Shown: piece by piece, positions 29,401 to 44,418 of the stretch | Position numbering within the stretch: position 1 is the first letter of the stretch | Layout: each line of letters starts with the position of its first letter | Source: Rhabdophis nuchalis | Taxonomy: Eukaryota; Chordata; Lepidosauria; Squamata; Natricidae | NCBI GenBank assembly: GCA_039707465.1 | Contig: CM077644.1 | Span: 96,577,375 to 96,641,374 of the forward strand | DNA: 64,000 nucleotides | Direction: 5' to 3' | Notes under the pieces: generated by a model | The model's database searches: none | Seen by the model: the letters and a program-made list of their open reading frames with translations, nothing else | Told to the model about the DNA's origin: nothing | Made by a program: the position numbers and the translations under genes

Positions 29401-30806
29401 CCACGTCTTTTCTACATTGTGGCGACCAAAATGTCCTTACCCAAATGACAAGATTGATACAAGTAATATCATTTGGACTGGGTACATAATAATGTTACTG
29501 CAAATGACATTCTTTCCAATTTAATAGACAATCAGAAATAATGGACACCCACTCCCTGCAATTAGTCCCTGAGAGAAGATTTCATTGTATGTGGAAATGC
29601 AAGCGTTTTATTTGAATGTATTGACAAAAGAATCAAGCTTTTACAACTGTGCAGTGCTAATTCCTCACTAAAATTCTGATTAGTCCCATCAATTTCTTCC
29701 TCTCTCTTTTTTTTTAAGTGAAATCTGAAGTGAAAATATTTGAAAATAGTGAAAAAGTGAAATATTTTGAAAGCAGTTTTATCTGCAGTTGTCATTATTT
29801 GGTGCCTCACCTTTGAGAGAAATAATATTTTTGCCAGCTCTTGAATTATTTCCTCATGGGCCATCTAATCTTTTGAGGAAATTTTTATTAATAAACAATA
29901 CGTTTATCAATAAATAAAAGGTAGAAAAACATTTTTGTTTATAGGGCCTGCATTTTTTTTAATACTAGCGTCTAGATTTTGTAAGGCTTGGAGTGATTTT
30001 CAGAGAGCACAGATCTCTGATTTGCTCATTTCTAAGGGTGGCTCAGTAGCTCAGAGGATGTGGTGGCTCAGTGGCTAAAATGCTGAGCTTGTTGATCAGA
30101 AGGTTGGCAGTTCAGCAGTTCGAATCCCTAGCACCATGTAACAGAGTGAGCTCCTGTTATTTGTCCCAGCTTCTGCCAACCTAGCAGTTCGAAAGCACCT
30201 AAAAATGCAAGTAGAAAAATAGGGGCTACCTTTGGTGGGAAGGTAACAGCGTTCCATATGCCTTCGCTGTTTAGTCATGCTAGTCACATGACCACAGAGA
30301 CGTCTTCGGACAGCGCTGGCTCTTTGGCTTTGAAATGGAGATAAGCACCAACCCCTAGAGTCGGGAACGACTAGTTCATATGTGCAAGGAAACCTTTACT
30401 TTTACCTTTACCTAAGGGTGGAATTGGATATTAAAAGCAAAAAAAGTACATTGAATAAAGAAGAGGTGAAAAGCGTCTTTTCTAACTCTTATTTTAATAA
30501 AACCAGGAAAGTCTGCAATACTGAAAATGTATTCCTGAATGTTGACAATAGGATCTTAGAAAAAGATTCTGAAGGCCATAAAAATTAGATTGCAGATCCT
30601 TTGTATAAAACGTAATTGCTGAAACAGCCTGCCAATTGAAGACAATTTTAGGTCTGTTGTAGTTATAATTAGAGGTTTCCTCCTATAGAAGGAGTAGTTT
30701 CTTATGTTTTTCATAGTTTCTCATTCAATCAAGCTAGTACTAGAGAAAAACAGTTGATGGATTATTGTCATGTGGTAATCAGGTCCTATTTCCCTGCCCC
30801 CCCCCC

Positions 30807-30890
<84 letters not shown>

Positions 30891-31503
30891 CCTACCTACC
30901 TACCTACCTACCTACCTACCTACCTACCTACCTACCTATCTATCTATCTATCTATCTCTAATAGTAATCCTAATATTATCTTCTATTTCCTATTAAATCC
31001 CTTCAGGATGAAATAACTTGTTCAACCTGGTTTAATTCCAGTCCCTAAATTGGCACTAGATTAGATTAACAGAAAATAACATTTAAGAACAGACGTTTTA
31101 TAATAAAACATTACCCAGTGTTTGATTTCTTACAGCAAAGGTGAAACTAATTGTTTGCATTTTTACAGAGTCGATGTATATGTCCTAATACACAGGTAAT
31201 CTATTTATTTTTCATGCTGCTCCTTCCTGTCTCAATAGCATTGTCGCAATTCATAACAAAATATCTTGTGCCATGTGCTTGCTTTTGCTTACCACATGTC
31301 AAGTGTTTGCTTTATTGTTTTTTAACGAGATCCCTTTGCAAGCCAATGTACATGCAAGCAAGTAAACAACTTTTGAACAGATAATCCACTAAATAAGAGA
31401 CCTATAAAAATCAACTTTGCTGTTTAGAAGATGACTTGGGAGTGATCACGGAACCTTTCACAAGCTACAGTTTTATACTAATTTTGTTTGCAAGAGACAC
31501 TCA

Positions 31504-31541
<38 letters not shown>

Positions 31542-34500
31542 GTTCTTACTATTCTCAGAGTTTTTTGTTACCCAATTGTAACATAATTTCTCATCTGAAC
31601 AATGTGTCTGACAAGAGGCAACTAGCAGGAGCAGAAACTACTGTATTTTTCAGAGTATGAGACGCACCGGAGTATAAGACGCACCAAGGTTTTGAAGAGG
31701 CAAATTACCAAAAAAAGTAGGTAGGTAGGTAGATAGAGGGAGAGAGAGGAAGACAAAGAAAGAGAAATACAGTAGGTAGGTAGGTAGAGAGAGAGAGTAG
31801 GTAGGTAGGTAGATAAAGGGATAGAAAGAGAGAGAAATAGAGAGAAATACAGTAGGTAGGTAGGGAGGGAGAGAGAGAGTGTGTGTAGGTTGATAGGTAG
31901 AAGGATAGAGAGAGAAATAGAAATAGAGAGAGAGACATACAGTAGGTAGGTAGGGAGAGAGAGAGTGTGGGTAGGTAAGTAGAAGGATAGAGAGAAATAG
32001 AGAGAGAGAGAAATATAGTAGGTAGGTAGGGAGAGAGAGAGTGTGGGTAGGTAAGTAGAAGGATAGAGAGAAATAGAGAGAGAGAGAGAAATATAGTAGG
32101 TAGGTAGGGAGAGAGAGAGTATGTGTAGGTAGGTAGGTAGAAGGATAGAGAGAGAGAAATAGAGAAATACAGTAGGTAGGTAGAGAGAGAGTGAGTGAGT
32201 GAGTGTAGGTAGGTAGGTTGATGTTTCCAGGTGTATTTATCCATGTCCTGGAGAAGGAAATCGCTGGCAAACCTTAAAACTTTGTTTCTCCTGGCACAGA
32301 AACAGTTAAAGAGCTTTCCAAAAGAGCTTCCAAAAGTGTTCTAACTCAGGGGTTCCCAAACGTGGCAACTTTAAGACTTGTGGACTTCAATTCCCAAAAT
32401 TCTCCAGCCACCTATGTCCACAAGCTATGCTGGCTGGAGAATTCTGGGAGTTGAAGTCCAAAGTCTTAAAGTTGCCAAGTAACTAAACAGCCTTCCGAAA
32501 GGAAAAAAAAGAGGTTTCTTTGCACTTTGCATACCTCCCCCAAACTGCTCTTTCTCCGCGAAAACATTGCCATTTTTCTTCAAATAAAAAGTATGACTAG
32601 ACTTGGGGGTCTTGCAGAGTGCTCCTGGGGGGGGGGGGGTGAAAAATGAGCAAAAAACCGCCTCATTTATCGCAAAAACGGGCCATTTTTGTGTCAAATA
32701 AATTGAATGCATAGCCCTATGGAGACTTATAGAGTGCTGCTGGGGGGGGCAAAAACGCCCCGATTTAGGCTGATTTCTGCTCTCTCAAGCCCCCAGGAGC
32801 TCTCTGGAAGCCTCCATAAGCCTAGGCACAGCCATTTTGGTGCAGGGGATGTGGTTTCAGGAGGCAAAAAATGCTGTATTTGATGTATAAGACGCACCCA
32901 AATTTTCAGCCTCTTTTTAGAGGAAAAAAGGGGCGTCTTATACTCCGAAAAATACGGTAAACAGTTACCGAAATCCATCTCGAATCTTGGAAATGACTCT
33001 GTCCTACCCAAGTTACTTTAAGAATAGTCCAACGTGATGTGGCATTTTCACATCCAAAGTGATATTTACAAAAGTAAAGTTGCATTTTCTCATAGTTTAT
33101 CATGAGAAAAAAAGTAATGGATGTATTTTTTAAAAGCAGCTTTTGAAACATATTAAAAGAAAACGGTTTTTAAAGCATAAAATTTTCTAAGAAAGATTAA
33201 AGTAAAGAGCAAAGGAAGCCAAATATACTGTATAGAAATTTTCAAGTCATACAGATTGCAAGATGGATAATATATAAAACAAACAAACAAACAAACAAAC
33301 AAACAAATTCCATTTTTACGATCCTGTAGTCCCTATTTGGGGTACAGTCAGGGTGACTGGATGGAGCTGAGCATTTACTTTGGCCGGAGGCCCTTCCTAA
33401 TACCTATGCAGAGTTCATAGCAGATGTATTTTCTTTGTGTCCTTGGAGAGAAACATCTGCCGCTACTTAGGATTGAAGTCTCAACCTTCCGAATGGGAGG
33501 CAAGCGTCTTCACCACCGCACTGCTCTAAATCAGGGGTCTCCAACCTTTGCAACTTTAAGTCTGAAGGACTTCAGCTCCCAGAATTCTCCAGCCAGCAAA
33601 GCTTTGCTGGCTGGAGCAGCTTTGCTGGCTGGAGAATTCTGGGAGCTGAAGTCCTTCAGACTTAAAGTTGCAAAGGTTGGAGACCCCTGCTCTAAATAAA
33701 CAAATACTTCTTTGGATTTGCTTGCAATTTTCGTGGGGCAGAGTATTAAGAAATCAAATCACCTTTACATTGGGGAGAATCTACACCTAATTGCTGGCAG
33801 ATAAAAAATCTCCATAGATTAGTAGCACCTTAATAATCTTGAAAAAACTAAACAGGATTGGACTTTGACACTACTAGGATGGGAGAAAGAAATTCCCATG
33901 GTTGAGAACTAGGCTAGGAAGATTGTTTTTTTTTTAAATAAAGCACTTTTGGATGGTTGTCAAAGAAAAACATAACTATCCACATGTAGTCCATCTTGAC
34001 TTTTACCTAGGTTGAGGGGGGCCTTGTGCAAAAAAAGAAAGAGAAACTTGATGTTCCTTCTGAATGAAAGGAGATTGAACTACTTGCATAAGATTTTTTA
34101 AAAGTCCCCCCCACCCCATGGGAGAATAATTGGCAAATAATGGCTGTTGCATGAGCAACATTATGTAAACAATATGTTTCAGTTCATTCTCACACTAATT
34201 AAATCCTAGAGGTCTAAATTCTGCTTGCTAACTGTGCAGTTAGCTGTGCAGACATATCACTACTAGAGTTGGATAAAACTAATCTGATAATAATGCTGTA
34301 TAGCAAATTCTTTATTAAATTTATTTATTAAAGTGTTATGCTTCCCATCTCACCCAAAGCGAAATCTAGGTGGCTTACAGACCTTGATTAAAATACATTA
34401 TAAAACAATTTTTAGATTTTAAATTATATATCCAATAACTAACTAGGAGATCTGTTAAATTTTTATGCAGGTTTGTAGTGATGTCAGGGTGACTTTTTAT

Positions 34501-37500
34501 CGTGAATATATCTGAATTAGTCAAATATATTTTCCAGATGTGCAGAGGTTAATGTACTAGATCAGGGGTCTCCAACCTTTGCAACTTTAAGTCTGAAGGA
34601 CTTCAACTCCCAGACTTCTCCAGCCAGCAAAGCTGGCTGGAGAAGTCTGAGAGCTGAAGTCCTTCAGACTTAAAGTTGCAAAGGTTGGAGACCCCTGTAC
34701 TAGATAATTCCTATTCCTCCCCCCTTTTTTTCTTTTACACCAAAGTAGCACTCTTTTGGCAATAAAAGAAAGGAAAGGAGACAGATGATGAATTAAGGAG
34801 CGATTAATCACAGAACTCTCTAGCTCTACTGAACAGGAAGTAATGAAACTAGACTTTTCTTTGCTAAATAAAAACTACCAGTATTAATGACACCCTATTG
34901 AAGGCAGTAGTTATGCCTTTTATTCAGTGCTGTGGGAAACCTTTGTTTGTTTGAAGCTACTATTGCTTTAACATCTATGCAGCAGGAGAATTCAAGTTTG
35001 TGTGCAAACAGGACTAGTATATATAAAGTATATGTATATAGAATGTTTTGAGACTTGAAGAAGCAAATAAACTCTACTAAGAGAGTAAGCATATATTATA
35101 TATTAATGTTCTATAGATTGTATAGAAAGAACTCCATAATCACCTCTGTTCCTAGGTTTTAAAAAAAACCATAGTGAAAATAGTTTAAAATAGGCATTCT
35201 TATGGAACAATTGTTAAAGATATCTAAAATGTTTTAAGGTGGCGTATTATTTTGACAACTTTTTGAAGGAATCATTATTTTCTTCAGAATGAACAAGTTG
35301 GATCAGATGGAGGCAGCATCCAATCCGAACAGGTAAAACATAACACATAGGTAGTCCTCGACTTATGACCATAATTGATCTCAGAATTATGGTAGTAAGT
35401 CATTGCAATTGTTAAGTGGGTCACCAAGTGACTGGACCTGATAATTTCAAATGGTCATTAAATGAGGCTGGTTCTAAATTGAGGACTACCTGTAGTGGCA
35501 TTCCCTATGCGTATCATAGCAGTACAGTATAGGTTTAATGCTAGTGACAATGGTGATGAATGCTATCTGTTCAACCGTGCCAATTCTATCAATCATCTCT
35601 CTCCACATTTTCTGATCTTGTACAGTGTCTTTTGCTTGATTTATGCTCTGATTGGTATTGGCTTTGATGGTGTTTAGCAAGTGTGGGTTTTTTGGAGGCC
35701 TCATTTCCTTTTACCATTGACCCTTCCAAGCATAACTTCCACCGTCTTTCCTTTTTTTAAGTCCCCGTGAATGCCCCTGGTTGTGCTTATTCGCTCTTTA
35801 TTCAAAAGAGAAAGTAGAGTAGTTTGCAGTTGATACATTACAGCAAGTAAAGATCATTTTCTCTCCATGTTTGTTTCTATGGCAGCAGAAATTAATATGG
35901 ATAGCTATGAACTATTTCATAATACTGATTTCCCCAACTAACCTTTGGATGTATTGGTAGTGGAAGAGAGAAGGGGGGAGGGGAGGACTAATTAAAAAAT
36001 TGTCAAATCCCAAGTTGGAAGAGGCTCAGGGTAGCCACACCCTAGAATCCCTCCAGATATAGGTATCAATTAGGGTGAAGAGTTATAGCTTTAATTTGCC
36101 AAGATTCTGTCCATTAGGTGTAAGCAAATAAAGAATTGGACTCAACTGGATTTTGATCTCTTGTCTTTGGGCCTGACCTGACAATATGTGATATATACCA
36201 TGATAATATAGAGATGTTAAAATAATACTAAAATAATATCACTTCTTTTGTAGCCTCCAACATTTTCTTTCTGTAGTCTATTACAATAGGGCTCAAGGTA
36301 CTTGCCAGTTTTAAACTTATATGCTTTGTTATATTGCTAGAAGATCAGTTTCTGAAGTGTAGCAATGTTGGCAACCTCTAGTCTAGGTGGCAGCAAAAAT
36401 ATATAGAAACTCTGCTTCCATCTAGTGGACCTATGGGTTTATTTAGCCATGGTAGAGTAGCCTAATAAAGGCAAAATTTATAACCTGCAGGTCTAATTTC
36501 CATCATTTTCAATATAAATGATAACGTTTTCTTAAAAACCTATATCTTTCTATCTCTCAATACATCCTACAGATATTATTTTTATTGATAGTTTAAATAA
36601 AAATACAAAACTCCATTCTAAGCTTCTTTCTGGTCTAAGAAAGATGTCATGAGAAATCTATAAAAGTCTGTTAGACAAATATGCATATTTCAGCAATGAG
36701 ATATTTTAAAATAATAACTGGGTTTTCTTCCATAGGGTGGATATGGTGGATCACATGATGGCAGCCAATACGGACAGGTAAAATATAAAATATTATAAAA
36801 GTAATAATATGTTTGTTCAGTCATGGCCACAGGATTCTACTACTTTGTAGTATTGTGCTTAAAAGCTTTATCCCTTTGGGAAATAGATAGAGGTTTGTTA
36901 CAAATGTTTTTTCAGAAACCAAAGTAAGTTTGAAACATCTGACCAAAAGTATTAAAATAGACAGCGAGAAATTTGGCCTCTTCTGAACATCAACAGTCAT
37001 AACCACTGAGAGGAATGGAAATGTCAAAATAACACTTGATGGTAACAAGATCAAATGTGCATAAGAATTTACTTTCCTAGAATCACAGATTGGTCAGTGC
37101 TGTCCAGAAATAAAGTGTTGAATTACATTGGGTCTCAAAGCAATGATGAGCATGAATAGGATATGGAAAAGAAAGGATACCAATCTGGCAAATAAATGTA
37201 AATAAGTTCACACTATTATGTTTCCCATAGCTAGCTACTTAACAGTTGCAAGAGTTGGACTGTGAAACAAACTAGACTGGAGGAAAAATGATCTCTCTCT
37301 TTCTCTCAAACTTACCTCATAGGACTGTTGTGGTGAAAATAGGAGGTAGGAGTATTAGGTATATTCACTACCTTAAGCTATTAATAAAAATACTTTTTTT
37401 AAAAGGGTAGGATATAAATAAATAAATGACAGAAGGATACTGGCGTGTAGAAAACCAAACATATCACAGGAAGTCAAAATCATAAACAGATTAGGAGTAG

Positions 37501-38350
37501 ATGATAAAAGGAAATGAGACTTCAAAAATCACTTTCAAAATGGACTACTTGTAGCCAGACACCATCAAAGCTGAGACGAACCAGAGCATAAAACCAGTGA
37601 AAGAAGAATTAGCAGGGGTTCCCAAATTTGGCAACTTGAAGACTTGTGGACTTCAACTCCCAGAATTCTCCAGCCACCCAGAGAGAATTTTGGGAGTTGA
37701 AGTCCACAAGTCTTCAAGTTGCCAAGTTTGGGAACCCCTGAATTACAACAATGGAAAATGTGGAGAAATAGAATTGCCAAGGATCAGGTGCAACTGAACG
37801 GGCATCATCATCTTCTTCATTATCATCATAATCACAAGTAGAGTAGATAGGAACATTTAAAACCTTACGTTAAAAACTCTTTTAAAACTGCTTAAACATA
37901 TCAAACATAATATATAATTTAAAAAAATAAGCTCAATCCTTATTTCTGAGCTTAAGAATAAAGAATGCCTTAATGCAGATATATTTAAGGAAGTAATTTT
38001 AACCATAATGATTTATTATTGTTTTCTGTTCAGAGTGGACAATATGGGAGCAGCAACCAGTTTGGACAGGTAAAACTCATTCTGCTTATTTCTGCACTGA
38101 AATATATTATATCTGCTTCAAAAGAGGAGGACTGTGTATTTACACACATAATAACTGGTGTACTAGCAATAGAGTTGCTTATACACACTGTTCTGCAGAC
38201 ATGGAATTCTCAACTGTCATTTGTCGGCCATTTTATTTACCTAGAGAGATTTATGTTATAGTTATCACTGCTGTCTATATTCCACCTGATGCAAATGTTA
38301 GCACAACGCTCAAATCAATTTCATTGTAATTTTATTACAATGACAATAAA

Positions 38351-38384
<34 letters not shown>

Positions 38385-41300
38385 TTATTAAAAGATTTAC
38401 GCACAAGTATATATCTATCTATTGTATAATTAAAATATATTAAGAAATCTTGACATACATATAAATAGCAATAGTAATTAGACTTATATACCGCTTCAAA
38501 GAGCTTTACAGCTCTTTCTAAGTGGGTTACAGAATCAGCTTATTTCCCCCAACAATCTGGGTCCTCATTTTATAGGATAGAAGGCTGAGTTAACCTTGAG
38601 CCAGTGAAGACCAAACTCCAGGATGTGGACAGAGTTAGCCTGAAATACGGCATTCTAACCACTGTGCCACCAATAGTTAATATTGATTTTTAAAATAGAT
38701 ATTGTGGTAATTATCCAAGTGGACAGGTGTATGATGTTAAAAATATACCATATATACTTCTGGATAAGTACATCCACAGATAAATCCACCCTTGATTTTT
38801 AATATACCAGGTACTTTCAAAAAAGGATTGCAGTACAGGCAGTCTTCGACTTACAACCAATTGTTGACTGTTACAACATCACTGAAAAGTGACTTATGAC
38901 TGTTTTAAATGTACAACGGTCGCAGCATCCCCATGGCCAAATGGTCAGAATTCGGACCTTTGGTAACTGTCATGTATTTATGATGGTTGCAGTATCCTGG
39001 GGTCATGTGATCAAAATTCAGATGTTTGGCAACTGAACTGACTCACATTTATGACCGTTGCAGTGTCCCGGTGTCAAGTGATCTCCCTTTTGCCACTTTG
39101 TGACAAGCAAAGTCAATGGGGAAGCCAGATTCACTTCACAAACATGTTACTAATTGCAGTGATTCACCACTGTGGCAAGAAAGGTCATAAAATGAGGCAA
39201 AGCTCACTTGGCAACAAAAATGTTGAGCTCTACTCTGGTTATAAGTCAAGAACTACCTGTAGATACTCATAAATAAGCTCCTCAGTGAATAAGATAAACC
39301 CAGTTTAAACTCAGTATTTTTACATCTAAAATTCTTAGTTTATCCATGAATATATATATATATATATAGTATGCATTAATGCACATGGAGATATAAACAT
39401 TAATAACTGGGTAGGTTTATTTTCAGAAATATAGAGAACAGTTTTCTGCTTTCCTCATTAATGAGAAAACTTTTTTTTTGTAAAGAATGGAGTGTTTAAA
39501 AATAACAATAGCCAAGTGGAGCCAAGCACTAACTGTAGCTGTAAAAATTACCATGGTTAAGCAGTATGCAGGTAATCCTCACTAAATTACTGGTTGCTTA
39601 GTGATCATTCAAAATTATGATGGATCCCCAAAAAGGCACTTATGACAAGAGGTGGCCTGCTGCCGGTTCGGACCGGTTCGCCTTTATTTGAGTTGTAGAA
39701 AATTAAATGAAATATTATTTCTGCTTCCAAATGCAGCAAATATTGTTGTAAGTTATCAAAATTATTATTTCTAATTAATTCTAATTTCTTTACAGGGAGG
39801 ATCATATGGTGGCAGTAGCAGCCAGGTAAAAATGGCTGTATAATGTAGTGCATGTTTATAATATTTGCTACGCATATTTATCATATACTTCTAGAAATGA
39901 AATAAAATGAATAAGTTCTTAACTTCGTTCTGCTCCTGAATATTCTACATAATATTTTCTGTAGATAATTGTAGCAAATATTGTGTAGTAAATTCAGGAG
40001 CAGAACTAAGCTATTTATACCTTTTATTTCATTTTTACAAATGAAATTATAAATAACCATAGCAATTATATAATATTTAATTAACTAACTAATAGATAAC
40101 TATTTATCACATGGAAAAGAAAATAATCATTTTTGGCGTATTTCTACTACAGAATATAGGAATGAGCTATATGCTTAATTATGATAATTATTTTGTAATC
40201 AATAATATGTTTATAAAAAAGATCAGAAGATACTGCTAGGAGCAACCAATACGACAGCTACAAACTATTGTATAATATAATATTTACTGGTTATCCATAG
40301 TGCAGTTATCATATATACACAAAATAAAATATGTTTTTCAACATATTTCAGATCCTCAACATTGTGCTATAGGTAGTCTTCAAGATATGACTCTAATGAA
40401 CTCTGCCTGTTAGGATCGTAAAACGAATTGGATTCATTTTTATGACATTTTTTACTACATTCATTAAGTGAATCAATTGGGTCATTAAAGAATGAAGCTT
40501 GACCTTGCTGTTTGCTTTGGTTCATTAAATGATCGCTGCCATCATTCAATGAACCAAGAGGCTTCAGAATCTGCAGGACTCCCAGCTGGGGCCTCTGAGG
40601 GAACATCAGCTGTTCTGGCAAGATGGGAAGCTTAATGACTCCAGGCAACGCCTGAACTGAAATTGAGGTGGGAGGATGAATTTGCAGGGCTCCATGGGAA
40701 GCCTCTAGAGCAGTGGTTCTCAACCTGTGGGTCGGGACCCCTTAGGGGGTCGAACGACTCTTTCACAGGGGTCGCCTAAGACCATTGGAAAACACATATT
40801 TTCGATGGTCTTAGGAACCGAGATACCAATTTTATGGTTGGGGGTCACCACATCATGAGAAACTGTATTAAAGGGTCGTGGCATTGGGAAGGTTGAGAAC
40901 CACTGCTCTAGAGCAGGGGTCCCCAACCTTTTTGGCACCAGGGACCGGTTTCATGTTAAAAAAATTCCGCGGACCGGTGGCCATGGCTTGGCCGGCGTAG
41001 ACGGGGAGCGGGGGCAAGGGGGAACAGGCGCCGCATGCATGCGTGGGGTGTGTGTGAGTCGGCTCACTCACCCCTCTCAGGCCAACGCGCGCTCTGCCCA
41101 GGGGTCTGCCCCCTCCTCCCTCCTCCTCCTCTCCGGCTCTTTCTAAGAGTTGCGCCGCTCACTGCGGCCCAGTTCCTATCAAGCCATGGACCAGCACCGG
41201 TCCGCGGCCCAGGGGTTGGGGACCCCTGCTCTAGAGCATGAGTGTCAAACTTGCCACGTCACGTTGTTGTCATGTGATGTTTTGTGATGTTTTCCCCTTT

Positions 41301-42976
41301 TGCGGAGCTGAGGTGGGCATGGCCTGCATGTGACGCATCCGGCCCACAGGCCACCAGTTTGACACGCCTGCTCTAGAGGGAACCACTGTCAGACACTCAC
41401 CACCTATTCTACTAACAATCTACAGCAGTACTCACTAATTCCCTTATGCAAAAGCAAACAAACATAGTACAGCAGAATACAAAGGGTCTTCTGCAAACAA
41501 TCCCCAAATACCTGCAAACTGCAAACAACAGTGCAGATAGTCCTTGACTTACAAAAGTTCATTTAGTGACCATTCAAAGTTACAACATCACTGAAAAAAG
41601 TGACTTAGGTTATGACAATTTTTCACACTTACAACCGTTACAGTATCCCCATGGTCTTGTGATCAAAATTCAGATGTTTGGCAACTGACTCACATTTATG
41701 ACCATTGCAGTGTACTGGGGTCAAGTGACACCCCCCCCTTTTGCCACTTTGTGACAAGCAAAGTCAATGGGGAAGCCAGATTTACATCCAAACGTATCAC
41801 TAACTTAATAACTGCAGTGATTCACTTAACAATTGAGGCAAGAAAGGTCATAAAATGGAGCAAAGTTCACTAAACAAATATCTCACTTAAAAACAGAAAT
41901 GTTGGGCTCAACTGTGGTCATAAATTAAACACTACCTGTATAGTAGAATGCAAAGGAATTTTACAGTACTAAATCTGCTTTCTGAGACACAGGCTAGTAG
42001 TTCTGCAAGCAATTCCAAGGCAATGCTAAAAAAATACCTTCTAAATACTAAAAAAATATGCGTATAATACTTACAAACAAGCACAATAGTCTGCAAAGTA
42101 CTTACAAACAAGTACAGTATTATAATGAAAAAGAAAATGGTAAAGTACTTAAAAGGAAACTGCAAAACTCCAGGCCTCAATGCAACAGGAACAAAAAACA
42201 ACAGGAGCAGCGAGAGATTCACTCCTCATTTGACAGCAACGGGGGCGGGGGGGAGAAGCACATCGGATGCAAAGTCCTCAATCTGGGTTGGTCAAATGAC
42301 CAGGGGGAAAGAAATGCACCAACCATATGGGCTTTGGAAATTACCTGTGCTGGGGACAAAGGGCAGTCATGGCCACTTAGTTATGGCCACTGCTTCAAGG
42401 TAGTCACTGCTTCAGGAGTGATTGAATCCAGGTCTTATTGGCCACAATTTTGAACCCCTATTGAAACTACACTTTTGGGGTGCATTCATAACAGTCATTA
42501 AACAGACATTTGTACAAAGGTGGGTTGCTCTTGGTTCGGCCCAAATCGGGCAAACTGGTAGTGGTGGCGGTGGGAGGCTCTGCCCACCTGCCTGGATGCT
42601 TCTGTGCATGCGCAGAAGCGTCACACACGTGTGACACACGTCACACACGTGTGCACACACGTGTGCAGGCGCATGCATGCACAAGCAAACCAGTAGTTTA
42701 AAAAACCCACCACTGATTTGTACCTGTATTTTGTCATTTATTTACAAGGAGAATCATAAGGTGGTCGTGACAGCGGCCGTCAATGTAGCATCCATATAAA
42801 AACTCTGGTAGTTTATGTATACTACAACATTTTTGATATATTTACCATATATAAAATAAAATGGAAGGACGTGGCTCATTTTTGCTCCTGAATATAGGCA
42901 GCAGTTTTGTGCTTTGTTAAGGTGATGTTATAATTAATAAACATTTTTTTAAAGGGAGGGTCACATGGCGGAGGCG

Positions 42977-43007
<31 letters not shown>

Positions 43008-44385
43008 CAGCAGCAGCTCTTATGGGAGCCAGGTAAAAACAATTTTATAACTTTATTCATGTATAGCTATAGATACCTCCTACAATGTCTTTACACACAC
43101 ACACACACACACACACGAAGTCCTCGCTTACCAATCACAATTGGTACTGGCAACCCTGTTGCACAGCACCACAGACACTATCATGTGATGATATATCGCG
43201 AAATATCATGATAGACTAATCACCTGCTTCCATTATTGCATGAATCACAAGGTGGCTAAGTGAGATATCACATGATTGTGAGTTGCAATTTCACTTCTAC
43301 GTTCTCCATTGCTTCTACTTGTTGGAACCTAGTTGTGAAGCTCGGAAATGGCAATCACCTGACCACAGGACAGTTGTAAATGTGCATGGGCTGCAAAGTG
43401 CCTGAATGGCAATTCTATTGTAATAACATAAAATCAGATGTTTTTGTTCACCCTATCTTTCCTCCTAAAGATAGAAGGTAACTTTGCATTTTATTAACGT
43501 AGTTATTTTGTAATTTTGTACAGTATTTAGTATTTAGTACAGTATTTCCTTACAGGGCAGACCACATAATGTCGACCAATATAGCAGCCAGGTAAAAATT
43601 ATATTATAATTTGGACATATTTTAATATTTGCCATGGTTATTTATATTGCACATCCTGTATATTTTAGAATATATTTGTATTCCAAGCATAATATATATC
43701 CAAATACATTTTGGAACGTAAATGAAGATTTTAGACCTCTGAATACATAGAGTAGTTTTGGGTTTCAAAATAATTGAATTATTTTATAATAAGCATCTTC
43801 TTACAGGGAGGATCATATAGCAATAGCAGCAGCAGCAGCAGCAGCAGCCATTATGGCAGCCAGGTAACAAAGTACTTTATACTGTAATATTTTAATAATG
43901 ATACAGGATATTTGTGATATTTTTATTGATCTATACATAGAGATAAGCATATAAAATATTTGTCAAGGATATGTACAATATACATACATACATACACATA
44001 TACACACATACATACATACATACTATAAAAACAAATTTGTCTTACTTCTGCTTCTGAGGCCTACTAGGCCCAAAATGGGGCGTGAGGGGAGGACCCCCCC
44101 CCCAGCCCATTTTTGCTCCCAGGGAGGTGGGGGAAACCAAGTGCTGCCTGTCACGCCCTCTGGCCACGCCCACCATGGCCATGACCATCCAGCCGGTCAC
44201 TAGGGCACAGAACTGGTTGTTAAATTATTTAAATCCCACCACTGACTTAGGGTAAATAAAATAAAATACATTTCGCTTACGCTATTTCTACTCCTGAATG
44301 TAAAAAAGCAGTGTTGTGTTTTATTAAAGGGATAATTTTATCATTAGTAAGCATTTTCTTACAGGGAGGATCACATAGCAGCAGT

Positions 44386-44418
<33 letters not shown>

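Noticed and set aside
31650..32270. 206- and 179-codon minus-strand frames rich in Leu/Ser/Tyr/Pro
   Set aside because: Purine microsatellite inside a TIR element; regular period, no start context or domain.
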